Numbered from the stretch's first letter, positions 43,472 to 51,761 are shown. The stretch: DNA of 64,000 bases from JACMLD01 sp044227095 (GCA_044227095.1 JBGAFV010000001.1:186001-250000), one strand, 5' to 3'. Numbers and translations: made by a program. The notes: generated by a model not told the origin, from the sequence alone.

Positions 43472-45295
43472 ATGGATAAATTTATAGTCTCAGCCAGAAA
43501 ATACAGGCCGCAAAATTTTTCAACAGTTGTTGGCCAGTCGCACATTACTACCACTTTAAAAAATGCGATTAAAAACAGCCAGCTTGCACACGCATTTCTT
43601 TTTTGCGGGCCAAGAGGTGTTGGCAAAACAACCTGTGCCCGTATATTGGCCAAAACAATCAATTGCGAAAAAATTACAAAAGACGGTGAAGCCTGCAATA
43701 AATGCCAGTCCTGCGTGTCGTTCGACCAGGGCACATCGCTTAACATTCATGAACTGGATGCTGCCAGCAACAACTCTGTAGATGATATAAGAACGCTGGT
43801 AGACCAGGTGCGTTTTGCACCACAGGCCGGCAAATACAAAGTATACATAATAGATGAGGTGCATATGCTTAGCTCATCTGCCTTCAATGCTTTTTTAAAA
43901 ACACTGGAAGAACCGCCACCATATGCTATTTTTATTTTAGCAACTACCGAAAAGCATAAGATACTTCCAACCATATTAAGCCGTTGCCAGATTTTTGATT
44001 TTAAACGCATCACACCAAACGATACAGTAGAACACCTGCAGGAAATTATTGACAAAGAAGAAATAACTGCAGATAAAACGGCGCTGCACCTTATTGCGCA
44101 AAAAAGCGAAGGCTGTATGCGTGATGCCCTTAGCATCCTGGATAAAATAGTAAGTTTTACCAATGGCAATGTTACCTACGCCAATACGCTGGAGCACCTG
44201 AATATACTGGATGCAGATTATTATTTTAAACTGCTTGATTACATGCAGCAGCAGGATCTTGCAGGCGCCATGCTGTTATACGATGATATTAACAACAAAG
44301 GTTTTGAAGGCGATCTTGTTATAGAAGGCTTTGCAGAATTTTTGCGCAACCTGCTGGTATGTAAAGATGAACGGGTAGCAGGTTTGCTGGAAGTAGCAGA
44401 AAGTTTTAAAGACCGTTATATAGAAACGGCAAAGAATACCGGCATCACTTATATCATCAGCGCCATGAATGTGCTGAACGAAACAGGCATCCAATATAAA
44501 GCTGCACGTAATAAACGCCTGCATATAGAACTGGCGCTTATTAAACTTTCTTATTTGCAACAGGCACTTGAGCTTACTGCAAATGGTGAAGGCATTACTA
44601 AAAAAAAAATAGTTGATGCTGCTAAACCAGTAGCATTTAAAAGGGTAGACTATATTCCAATAAAAGAAATAATTAAAGAAGTAACACCTGCGTCAACAGA
44701 GAAAAAACAAGTTGCTGAAGCTAAATTGATAATTGATACAGCTTCACAAAAAATAAATACAACTGTTGCTGAAACAAATCTGCAACCTTCAATTGCTAAT
44801 TCCGAAACAGCAAATGCCCGCACAGAAATACAACCCGCTACTACAGGAAAGCTTGGCGCATTGGGCAAAATACGCAGCCAGTATTCAAACGCAGGCAATG
44901 CTGTTGCCTCCAGCATAAAACCTCTTTCAACAGAAGCGCTGCAACAGGCATGGAATGACTTTACTGTCTACCTAAAAGAAAACAAAAACCCTTCTGCACA
45001 AAGTTTTGAACTTGCCGTACTGCGCATAAAAGATGAAAGCTCTTTTGAAATAGTTACACCCAACAACCTGCAATTAAAATTTATTGAATCTGAAAGGGTA
45101 AAATTGTCTGAACACCTGCAACAGCAATTCAATAACCGGCAACTCACATTTTTTATTATTATAGAAGAAAAACTGGATTTGCTGCAAACAATACAAATTC
45201 CGCTGAATACAAAAGAACAATACATGCGTATTGTGGAAGAATACCCTCTTGTAAAAGAATTGAAAGACAGGCTGCGGCTGGATTTAGACTACTAA
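43472..45295 (+). CDS. dnaX: DNA polymerase III subunit gamma/tau DnaX
   Basis: Clamp-loader ATPase (607 aa from ATG 43472). Walker A GPRGVGKTT is at residues 46-54, zinc-binding cysteines are Cys65, 75, 78 and 81, Walker B is IIDEVHM, sensor-1 is LATTEKHKILPTILSRCQ, and domain III follows to about residue 370. The C-terminal 230 residues (tau part) are variable, with a conserved-looking LKFIESERVKLSEHLQQQF segment. An A10 run at codons 377-380, immediately after domain III and followed by a stem-loop, suggests programmed production of a short gamma-like form of about 380 aa. A TTG at 43460 is a less likely start. Confidence 0.96.
   Translation: MDKFIVSARKYRPQNFSTVVGQSHITTTLKNAIKNSQLAHAFLFCGPRGVGKTTCARILAKTINCEKITKDGEACNKCQSCVSFDQGTSLNIHELDAASNNSVDDIRTLVDQVRFAPQAGKYKVYIIDEVHMLSSSAFNAFLKTLEEPPPYAIFILATTEKHKILPTILSRCQIFDFKRITPNDTVEHLQEIIDKEEITADKTALHLIAQKSEGCMRDALSILDKIVSFTNGNVTYANTLEHLNILDADYYFKLLDYMQQQDLAGAMLLYDDINNKGFEGDLVIEGFAEFLRNLLVCKDERVAGLLEVAESFKDRYIETAKNTGITYIISAMNVLNETGIQYKAARNKRLHIELALIKLSYLQQALELTANGEGITKKKIVDAAKPVAFKRVDYIPIKEIIKEVTPASTEKKQVAEAKLIIDTASQKINTTVAETNLQPSIANSETANARTEIQPATTGKLGALGKIRSQYSNAGNAVASSIKPLSTEALQQAWNDFTVYLKENKNPSAQSFELAVLRIKDESSFEIVTPNNLQLKFIESERVKLSEHLQQQFNNRQLTFFIIIEEKLDLLQTIQIPLNTKEQYMRIVEEYPLVKELKDRLRLDLDY
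44600..44636 (+). promoter_or_regulatory. Candidate dnaX programmed frameshift/slippage signal
   Basis: Ten consecutive A (44600-44609) sit at codons Lys377-Lys379-Ile380. Six bases later ATGCTGCT (44616-44623) pairs with AGTAGCAT (44629-44636) over 8 bp (one G-U) with a 5-base loop. A -1 shift gives Asn-Ser-stop (TGA); a +1 shift or loss of one A gives stop (TAG) at once. Sequence layout resembles the E. coli (A-rich heptamer plus stem-loop) and Thermus (A-run) dnaX signals. Confidence 0.7.
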
Positions 45296-45324
45296 TCCCG
45301 GTTTATATTTTTATTGAAGCATTC

Positions 45325-45350
45325 AATCCTGCTAAAGGATTTTATTATTA
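45325..45350 (+). terminator. Weak stem-loop after dnaX
   Basis: AATCCT (45325-45330) and AGGATT (45336-45341) around a 5-base loop, followed by TTATTATTA. The stem is short and the next gene starts 13 bp later, so it may be a leader structure rather than a terminator. Confidence 0.3.
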
Positions 45351-45353
45351 TAC

Positions 45354-48300
45354 ATGAGCACCAATACACAACAAGTATTTCAAACCACTACCCCTACCCG
45401 CTGGCAACGTTTTAAATGGGGCGGAAGGGTTTTGCTTTTTTTATTTTTAATCGGCATTGCTGTTTTCATTATCGCTTTGTTAAAAGATAATAAACCAGAT
45501 GTGCCGCAGTTTAATGAATCCGTAAAAAAAATATTGCAGCCCGATCAGCCATTTGCAAAAGAAAATAAACTTACCAAAGATTATGCAGGCTTTCGACAAT
45601 ATATAAACGCCAAATACGATCGCAAAAGATTTTACCAGCAGCCTAAGTATACATATTCAAACGATGCTAACCCGTTTCTAAACCCCATCATTAATGCAAA
45701 GGGACACCCCTTCAGCGATTTTGCCTGTGGCATACGTGCTGCTTTTTATGTAACCTGGAATGTGCAATCTTTTTATTCATTAAGAACTAATATTTCAAAA
45801 ATAAATTTAGTTATTCCTGAATGGCTTTTTTTAGACCCAAACACAGATACATTAAAGCCCAGGATAGATGCAAGGGGTCTTGCTATTATGAAGCAGGCAG
45901 GTGTGCGCATTATGCCTATGCTCTCAAACAATATTGATAAAGTTTTTAGAGGCGATGTTGTAAAACGCATACTAAACAACCCGGCAAAAAAAGATAAGCT
46001 GATAAACGATATTGTTAAGCTGCTTACCGATAATAATTTCTACGGCCTTAATGTTGATTTGGAGGAATTGAACCAGGAATCTGACGAACCGTTGATTGCT
46101 TTTCAGAAACAATTGTATGAAACTCTGCATGCAAAAGGTTTTGCAGTAACGCAAGATGTAATTCCGTTTAACGATGATTACAATTTTGCAGAACTGGCCA
46201 AATACAATGATTACATTTTCCTAATGGCCTATGACCAGTTCAATGATAGTACAGGACCGGGGCCTATCAGCTCTCAAAAATGGATTGAAGCTGCAGTAGA
46301 CAAAGCCGCAAAAAATATTCCAGCACAGAAATTAATTCTTTGCATGGCTGCTTATGGCTACGATTGGATGAAAGCAAAGAAAGACAGTATTGCTACAGTC
46401 TCATTCCAGGATGCATTGAAAATAGCAAGAGAGAGTGAGGGAAAAATAGATTTTAATAACGATACCTACAATCTCTCTTATAGTTATTACGACGATGAAG
46501 ACACTGTGCACGAAGTGTATTTTACCGATGCGGCTACCAATTTTAATACGCTTAGGTTTGCAACAGAATATAATTTAAGCGGTGTTGCTATTTGGCGCTT
46601 GGGTACAGAAGACAGCAGGCTCTGGCATTTTTATGATAAAGAAATGACCAAAGACGCACTGAAGAATTTTGATTTTGCCGAATTTGCAAAAGCGTCCCCT
46701 ATTAGTGAACCAGACTATATTGGTTATGGGGAAGTACTGGATATTGTTGCGCTGCCCAAAAGCGGCACCATTACACCCCAGGTGGATACCGCAGAAATAT
46801 TAATTAGTGAAGAAAATTATGATAGCCTGCCTACACCCTATATAATTAAAAAGTATGGACAGCCCAAAGGCAAACAGGTAGTACTAACTTTTGATGATGG
46901 CCCAGACCCTAAATACACTGCACAGATATTAGATATACTTGGGCAGGAACATGTGCCGGCAGCTTTTTTTATAGTAGGTATAAATGCTGAAAACAATATT
47001 CCGCTGGTAAAAAGAATTTATAACGAAGGATATGAAATAGGCAACCATACATTTACTCATCCTAATATTGCTGCGGTTAGTACGCAAAGGGCCAATATAG
47101 AAATGGAATCTACCCGTTTGCTGATAGAATCGCTAACAGGTCATTCTACAATTTTGTTCAGGGCACCTTTTAATGCAGACTATGAGCCTGGTGCTATAGA
47201 AGAATTGTTACCGGTAGCCCTGGCCCGTAAAAAAAATTATTTAGACATTGGTGAATCTATAGACCCCGAAGATTGGGAACCTGGTGTAAGTGCAGACACC
47301 ATTCTAAGCAGGATTATTTCTATTAAGAAACGTTTGGATGCAGACTCTATTAACGGTGGCATTATTCTACTGCACGATGCTGGTGGCGATACACGTAAAG
47401 AAACTGTTGCTGCGTTACCGAGAATTATAAAATATTTTAAAGACAATGGCTACCAGTTTACTACTGTTGCAGATTTATTGCATAAGAAAAGAGATGATTT
47501 AATGCCGCCAATACCAAAAGGCAGCGGTTACTATCTTATTCAGCTTAATTATTTTTTAGCTGAAATTGGTTACTGGGGCGGCCATATTCTTTCTTCACTG
47601 TTTATTGTATTTATTGTTTTATCGCTGGCTAGAATTGTTACAATGGCTGTGCTGGCATCTGCGCAGCACCGAAAGGAGAAGAAAGAAAACATTATTCCTT
47701 CGTGGATAAACGGAACAAGTGTTGCACCGCTGGTAAGCATTATAGTTCCCGCATATAATGAAGAAGTAAATGCTGTAGGCTCGCTTAATAATTTATTGAA
47801 AACGGATTATCCCAATTTCGAAATCATTTTTGTAGATGATGGAAGCAAAGATGCTACGTTTGAAAAAGTGAATACAGCATTTAAAGATCATCCTAAAATG
47901 CGTGTGCTTACCAAACCCAATGGTGGTAAAGCTTCTGCGCTTAATTATGGCATACTGCAATCAACTGCAGAATTTGTAGTGTGTATTGATGCAGATACAA
48001 AACTGCTGCCAAATGCTGTGTCTTTATTAATGCGTCATTTTGATCAGCAACCCGGGGCTGAAGAAAATACAACCGGTGCTGTAGCCGGTAATGTAAAAGT
48101 GGGCAATGAAGTAAACGCTATTACCCGCTGGCAGGCTATTGAATACATTACCAGTCAGAACTTTGACAGGAAAGCATTTGCGGCAGTTAATGCTATTACT
48201 GTTGTACCCGGTGCTATTGGCGCATTCCGTAAAAAAGCGCTTACAGATGCGGGAGGTTTTACAACAGATACGCTTGCAGAAGACTGTGATCTTACCATCC

Positions 48301-48821
48301 GCATTTTACGCTGTGGCTACACAATAAAGAATGATAACAATTCTATTGCGCTTACCGAAGCGCCGGAAACTGTAAAAATGTTTTTGAAGCAACGTTTTCG
48401 CTGGAGTTTTGGCGTTATGCAAACTTTCTGGAAGAACCGCGATGCATTGTTTAACTGGAAATACAAATGGTTAGGCTGGATAGCATTGCCCAACATACTC
48501 ATCTTCCAGTTTATTATACCTACCATTGCGCCACTGGCAGATATTTTTATGATTATCGGTTTAATAACTGGTAACAGTGAAAAAATACTAACTTATTATT
48601 TTCTTTTTATGCTCGTAGATGCGGCTGTTTCTATACTCGCCTTTAGCTATGAAAAAGAAAAATACAGCAAACTTATCTGGTTGATTCCGCAACGTTTTAT
48701 TTACCGCTGGCTGATGTACTATATCCTGTTTAAATCTTACCGCAAAGCCATTAAAGGGGAATTACAACATTGGGGAGTATTAAAGAGAACAGGTAATGTG
48801 AAAGACGTTGAAGTGGCATAG
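45354..48821 (+). CDS. GH18-like / polysaccharide deacetylase / GT2 synthase fusion protein
   Basis: A 1155-residue membrane protein carrying three enzyme modules. An anchor at residues 26-43 is followed by a GH18-like domain (about 120-430) with GLNVDLEE at 231-238, where Glu237 or Glu238 is the likely acid. A NodB/CE4 deacetylase (about 505-710) has all five motifs: TFDDGPD 512-518, HTFTHP 565-570, RAPF 603-606, DPEDW 637-641 and LLHD 672-675. A span at 745-768 leads to a processive GT2 domain (about 790-1040) with VDDGS 827-831, DAD 879-881, EDCD 976-979 and QRFRW 1013-1017, then C-terminal membrane helices. By analogy with PgaB/PgaC and NodB/NodC it probably makes, exports and trims a deacetylated beta-GlcNAc-type polymer (inference). 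It stands alone. Confidence 0.9.
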   Translation: MSTNTQQVFQTTTPTRWQRFKWGGRVLLFLFLIGIAVFIIALLKDNKPDVPQFNESVKKILQPDQPFAKENKLTKDYAGFRQYINAKYDRKRFYQQPKYTYSNDANPFLNPIINAKGHPFSDFACGIRAAFYVTWNVQSFYSLRTNISKINLVIPEWLFLDPNTDTLKPRIDARGLAIMKQAGVRIMPMLSNNIDKVFRGDVVKRILNNPAKKDKLINDIVKLLTDNNFYGLNVDLEELNQESDEPLIAFQKQLYETLHAKGFAVTQDVIPFNDDYNFAELAKYNDYIFLMAYDQFNDSTGPGPISSQKWIEAAVDKAAKNIPAQKLILCMAAYGYDWMKAKKDSIATVSFQDALKIARESEGKIDFNNDTYNLSYSYYDDEDTVHEVYFTDAATNFNTLRFATEYNLSGVAIWRLGTEDSRLWHFYDKEMTKDALKNFDFAEFAKASPISEPDYIGYGEVLDIVALPKSGTITPQVDTAEILISEENYDSLPTPYIIKKYGQPKGKQVVLTFDDGPDPKYTAQILDILGQEHVPAAFFIVGINAENNIPLVKRIYNEGYEIGNHTFTHPNIAAVSTQRANIEMESTRLLIESLTGHSTILFRAPFNADYEPGAIEELLPVALARKKNYLDIGESIDPEDWEPGVSADTILSRIISIKKRLDADSINGGIILLHDAGGDTRKETVAALPRIIKYFKDNGYQFTTVADLLHKKRDDLMPPIPKGSGYYLIQLNYFLAEIGYWGGHILSSLFIVFIVLSLARIVTMAVLASAQHRKEKKENIIPSWINGTSVAPLVSIIVPAYNEEVNAVGSLNNLLKTDYPNFEIIFVDDGSKDATFEKVNTAFKDHPKMRVLTKPNGGKASALNYGILQSTAEFVVCIDADTKLLPNAVSLLMRHFDQQPGAEENTTGAVAGNVKVGNEVNAITRWQAIEYITSQNFDRKAFAAVNAITVVPGAIGAFRKKALTDAGGFTTDTLAEDCDLTIRILRCGYTIKNDNNSIALTEAPETVKMFLKQRFRWSFGVMQTFWKNRDALFNWKYKWLGWIALPNILIFQFIIPTIAPLADIFMIIGLITGNSEKILTYYFLFMLVDAAVSILAFSYEKEKYSKLIWLIPQRFIYRWLMYYILFKSYRKAIKGELQHWGVLKRTGNVKDVEVA

Positions 48822-48875
48822 CTGTTAGCTGCAAGTCGCAAGCTGCAAGCTACAAGTTTTAAGCAATTAGTTATT
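48820..48875. repeat. Eight-unit exact heptad array starting at a stop codon
   Basis: AG-starting 7-mers at 48820, 48827, 48834, 48841, 48848, 48855, 48862 and 48869, with no break in the 7-bp period. Typical units are AGCTGTT, AGCTGCA and AGCTACA. The first AG is part of the TAG stop (48819-48821). It is the cleanest array in the window. Confidence 0.85.
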
Positions 48876-49069
48876 TATGTTTTTTAATAGTAATTCTTTG
48901 ATATTTTATCTGCAATTTTTGATACGTTGGGTACAAAGCCTGAAGGGCTTTACTATACGTAACCAGGCATGCAATGCCGGGATCTAATGCTATGCAAACA
49001 CAACCCTAAAGGGGTTGAATGACGAATACATAAAAAGGGCATTTGAAGTATTTAAGCGCTGGTTATAGA

Positions 49070-49124
49070 TATACAGTTGAAGTGTGCGACGCAACGATGT
49101 TTAATAGTAGTATAATTGCCGGGA
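49070..49124 (+). repeat. GTGCGACGCAAC dispersed element
   Basis: ATACAGTTGAAGTGTGCGAC leads into GCAACGATGTTTAATAG (49091-49107) and ends in TTGCCGGGAG. It is the reverse-complement layout of the copies at 15361 and 57438. Confidence 0.7.
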
Positions 49125-49130
49125 GAATAA

Positions 49131-49158
49131 AGCTGTTAGCTACAAGCTTTGAGCTATG
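49131..49158. repeat. Heptad AGCT array
   Basis: AGCT words at 49131, 49138, 49145 and 49152, exact 7-bp period. Same word family as the array at 48820, about 300 bp away, with other repeats between. Confidence 0.7.
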
Positions 49159-49381
49159 AAATCAATAAATAAAATCATACCCCTCATAAAAATCAGTGTA
49201 ATCTGTGTTCTATTATTTTAAAAGAAAATCGCCGTTCTATATTAGAAATGGGAACGCCGCTTAGAAAAGCGGCGCATAAACCCTAAAAAGAACCCTCTAT
49301 TACTACTATCTTGAATTAATATTTTTGTTGAGATTGCTAAGATGAGTAACTATTTTGCAGTGGGAAAATTTTAGCAGCCCG

Positions 49382-49425
49382 TTAACCGCAGTTTAACGGG
49401 TGTTAATGCTTAACTGTGGGTTAAC
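49382..49425 (+). promoter_or_regulatory. TTAAC direct repeats upstream of the histidine kinase gene
   Basis: TTAAC or TTAAT at 49382, 49393, 49403, 49410 and 49421 (spacing 11, 10, 7, 11). Direct repeats about one helical turn apart are the typical target of OmpR/PhoB-class regulators, and the response regulator encoded at 50852 is of that class. The same array occurs at 51682. It ends 69 bp before the kinase start. Confidence 0.7.
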
Positions 49426-49494
49426 ATTAGCGCATTACCGGCTAAAACCAAATGTTTGCATATTTGTGAACGCTCTTAATTTTTTTGAAAAAAT

Positions 49495-50778
49495 ATGCGT
49501 TCTGCTACTTTAAAATGGATGCTTCTCTTGCTCACCATCCTGGTGGGGATAATCCTTGTGGTTCAGTTGTACTGGATTAGCAAGGTGTATTTCTATGAGC
49601 AGAAAGAATTCAATACCAACGTTATTAAAAGCATACGGGGCGTCTGCGAAGACATGAAAATTGATGATAACCCCGGCACACAATTGCAAAAACTTATTGA
49701 ACGCCCTAATCCCAGCAGTTTTTTAATACGGGTAGATACCATTCCGCAAAAAGACAGCCTTATCAATTTCTTTTACAGCGAATTTGAAGATTTTAATGTT
49801 TTTACTGATTGCAAGATTGCAGTGTACAATGATGACAACAATCGCTTTTTATACCAGGCCTACCTTCCTACTGCTGCATCCAACCAGGTACAGCCAACCA
49901 ACCACCCGCATTACACAGAAATAGACTTACCGCTTATTCAAAAAAACTATCCGTATATACTGTTGTATTTCCCGCACAGGCAGCAGTATATTATTCACCA
50001 GCTTGGTTTCTGGATTGTAACCAGCGTTATTCTTTTGCTGGTGCTTGCAGGGTTTGTAGCCAGCATGTTTTATTTCTATCGCCAAAAATTCTTGAATGAA
50101 GTACAAAAAGATTTCGTGAATAATTTTACGCATGAATTTAAAACCCCGCTTGCAGTAATGAAGTTAGCAGCCGGCGTGCTTAGCAGTCCGCCAATAACAG
50201 AACAGCCAGAAAGGCTGAAAAAATACAGCGCTATTATTGCCCAGCAAACAGAGCACCTGCAAACACAGGTAGAAAGATTATTAAAAACATCAAGGACTGA
50301 TCAACACCAGTTGCCGTTGGAGAAAGAAGAATTTATTCCGAACAACATTATAAAAGATGTTTTAAAAGATATGGACCCGCTGGTGAAACAAACCAACACC
50401 CGCATAGAATTTATTGCAGAAGAACAAAACAAAACCATACATGCAGATGAAAGCAATATTGCTATGGTGATTGTAAACCTTGTTGAAAATTCTATAAAGT
50501 ATTCCAAGGAACCACATGTTATTATAACCACCTCTTCGGAAAATGGCCACTATAGCATTTCAGTAAAAGACAATGGCATTGGCATAGAGAAAAAATATAT
50601 GGGGCAGTTGTTCAAAAAATTTTTTAGGGTGCCTACGGGTAACGTGCACAATGTGAAGGGCTTTGGCCTTGGTTTAAACTTTGTAAAAAAAGTGATTGAT
50701 GCCCACAATGGCAAAATAATTGTAAACAGTATTCCGGGCATAGGCACTGAATTTAAGATTATTTTACCACGCATATAA
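49495..50778 (+). CDS. Sensor histidine kinase of a two-component system
   Basis: A 427-residue inner-membrane kinase. Spans lie at about residues 8-28 and 171-195, with a roughly 140-residue periplasmic sensor between them. HisKA has NNFTHEFKTPLA (His213), and the HATPase domain has NLVENSIKYS, DNGIGI and GFGLGLNFVKK. The periplasmic part is rich in Asp/Glu (CEDMKIDDNPG, DCKIAVYNDDNN), but no known ligand motif was recognised. The response regulator gene follows 73 bp later. The upstream TTAAC repeats suggest autoregulation, and the matching array before the efflux operon suggests that operon is a target. Confidence 0.92.
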   Translation: MRSATLKWMLLLLTILVGIILVVQLYWISKVYFYEQKEFNTNVIKSIRGVCEDMKIDDNPGTQLQKLIERPNPSSFLIRVDTIPQKDSLINFFYSEFEDFNVFTDCKIAVYNDDNNRFLYQAYLPTAASNQVQPTNHPHYTEIDLPLIQKNYPYILLYFPHRQQYIIHQLGFWIVTSVILLLVLAGFVASMFYFYRQKFLNEVQKDFVNNFTHEFKTPLAVMKLAAGVLSSPPITEQPERLKKYSAIIAQQTEHLQTQVERLLKTSRTDQHQLPLEKEEFIPNNIIKDVLKDMDPLVKQTNTRIEFIAEEQNKTIHADESNIAMVIVNLVENSIKYSKEPHVIITTSSENGHYSISVKDNGIGIEKKYMGQLFKKFFRVPTGNVHNVKGFGLGLNFVKKVIDAHNGKIIVNSIPGIGTEFKIILPRI

Positions 50779-50851
50779 TTACGAATAACATGTGGTTAAC
50801 ACCACTTGGTATAAAGAATGTTTCAATTTTGTAGCACCTAAAAAGAATATT

Positions 50852-51556
50852 ATGGCTACCAAAGCAAAAGTTTTACTGGCCGAAGATGATGCTTCACTTG
50901 GCTTCATCATCAAAGACGCCCTAGAAGAAGATGGGTATGAAGTGGTACATTGTCCCGATGGACAAACAGCTATCGATCGTTTTAATAAAAACGAATTTGA
51001 CATTTGCCTGCTTGATGTAATGATGCCCAATAAAGATGGTTTTGCGGTTGCAAAAAAAATCCGTCAGCATACAGATCTTACACCTATTCTCTTTCTTACT
51101 GCAAAATCTATGGAAGAGGATAAAATAAAAGGCTTTCAGTCCGGTGCAGATGATTATATCACCAAGCCGTTTAACATGTCTGAACTTTTATTGCGTATGG
51201 AAGTATTTCTTCGCCGTACAAAAAAAATGTACTCAGAAAAAGTGCAGGAATACCAGATTAGCAAACTGAAATTTTCTTACACAGATCTTAAAATTGTATC
51301 CAGCCAGGGAACTTCCTCAATGACACAGAAAGAAGCAGATCTGCTGAAATTTCTTTGTCAGCATCCCAACAAAGTACTTAAACGCGAAGAAGTCTTGTTA
51401 AATGTATGGGGCAAAGACGATTACTTCCTCGGCAGAAGTATGGATGTATTCATTACCAAACTGCGCAAGCATTTTAAAGCAGATCCGGACATAGTGCTGG
51501 AAACCATTCACGGTGTTGGTTTCAGGTTCAATGTACCTTCTCTGTCGGCAGCATAA
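50852..51556 (+). CDS. OmpR/PhoB-family response regulator
   Basis: A 234-residue DNA-binding regulator from ATG 50852 (MATKAKVLLAEDDASLGF). The receiver domain is 1-120 with acidic pocket Glu11-Asp12-Asp13, phospho-acceptor Asp55 (CLLDVMMPN), and switch Lys in ITKPFN at about 104. The winged-helix output domain is about 135-230 (SMTQKEADLLKFLCQHPNKVLKREEVLLNVWG ... IHGVGFRF). Such proteins bind tandem direct repeats as dimers. An in-frame GTG at 50792 would add a 20-residue extension with no family similarity. A strong terminator follows at 51587. Confidence 0.95.
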   Translation: MATKAKVLLAEDDASLGFIIKDALEEDGYEVVHCPDGQTAIDRFNKNEFDICLLDVMMPNKDGFAVAKKIRQHTDLTPILFLTAKSMEEDKIKGFQSGADDYITKPFNMSELLLRMEVFLRRTKKMYSEKVQEYQISKLKFSYTDLKIVSSQGTSSMTQKEADLLKFLCQHPNKVLKREEVLLNVWGKDDYFLGRSMDVFITKLRKHFKADPDIVLETIHGVGFRFNVPSLSAA

Positions 51557-51586
51557 AATAAGTATAAGCGTTTCTATATACATTAT

Positions 51587-51618
51587 AAAGCAGGATCTAT
51601 TTCCTGCTTTTTTTATTT
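51587..51618 (+). terminator. Rho-independent terminator of the two-component operon
   Basis: AAAGCAGGA, loop TCTATT, TCCTGCTTT, then further T to 51614. It separates the regulator operon from the efflux operon, which therefore needs its own promoter. Confidence 0.92.
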
Positions 51619-51681
51619 CTGTTATGTATGTATAGCTGGTGTTTCTTCGTTAATAAAGAATGCACCCTCATTCATATTATG

Positions 51682-51718
51682 TTAACAGCTATTTAACATA
51701 CGTTAATAACCACTTAAC
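51682..51718 (+). promoter_or_regulatory. TTAAC direct repeats upstream of the RND efflux operon
   Basis: TTAAC/TTAAT at 51682, 51693, 51703 and 51714 (spacing 11, 10, 11). The first three positions repeat the spacing of the 49382 array exactly and share GTTAAC, a GC dinucleotide two bases later, TTTAAC and GTTAAT. A weak -7-like CAGCTTTG lies at 51731-51738, placing the boxes where an activator would contact RNA polymerase. Confidence 0.7.
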
Positions 51719-51761
51719 CAAAGACATAGACAGCTTTGCACCTGCAACAAATAAAAGAACC

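Larger units (their letters stand above)
48822..49378. other. Gene-free composite repeat region before the two-component operon
   Basis: At least six modules lie side by side: the heptad array above; two small hairpins, including GGCATGCAATGCC at 48967-48979 and CAACCCTAAAGGGGTTG at 49001-49017; a full GTGCGACGCAAC element (49070-49124); a second AGCT heptad array (49131-49158); an AATCTGTGTTC word region (49198-49212); and a strong hairpin CGCCGCTT-AGAA-AAGCGGCG (49255-49274) with no T-run. No gene is supported. Confidence 0.65.

Noticed and set aside
48820..48875. Possible CRISPR array
   Set aside because: Units are 7 bp with no spacers and no cas genes nearby; the structure is a degenerate tandem word array.
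49255..49274. CGCCGCTT-AGAA-AAGCGGCG hairpin as the terminator of the polysaccharide enzyme gene
   Set aside because: It lies more than 430 bp after that gene and has no T-run on either strand.
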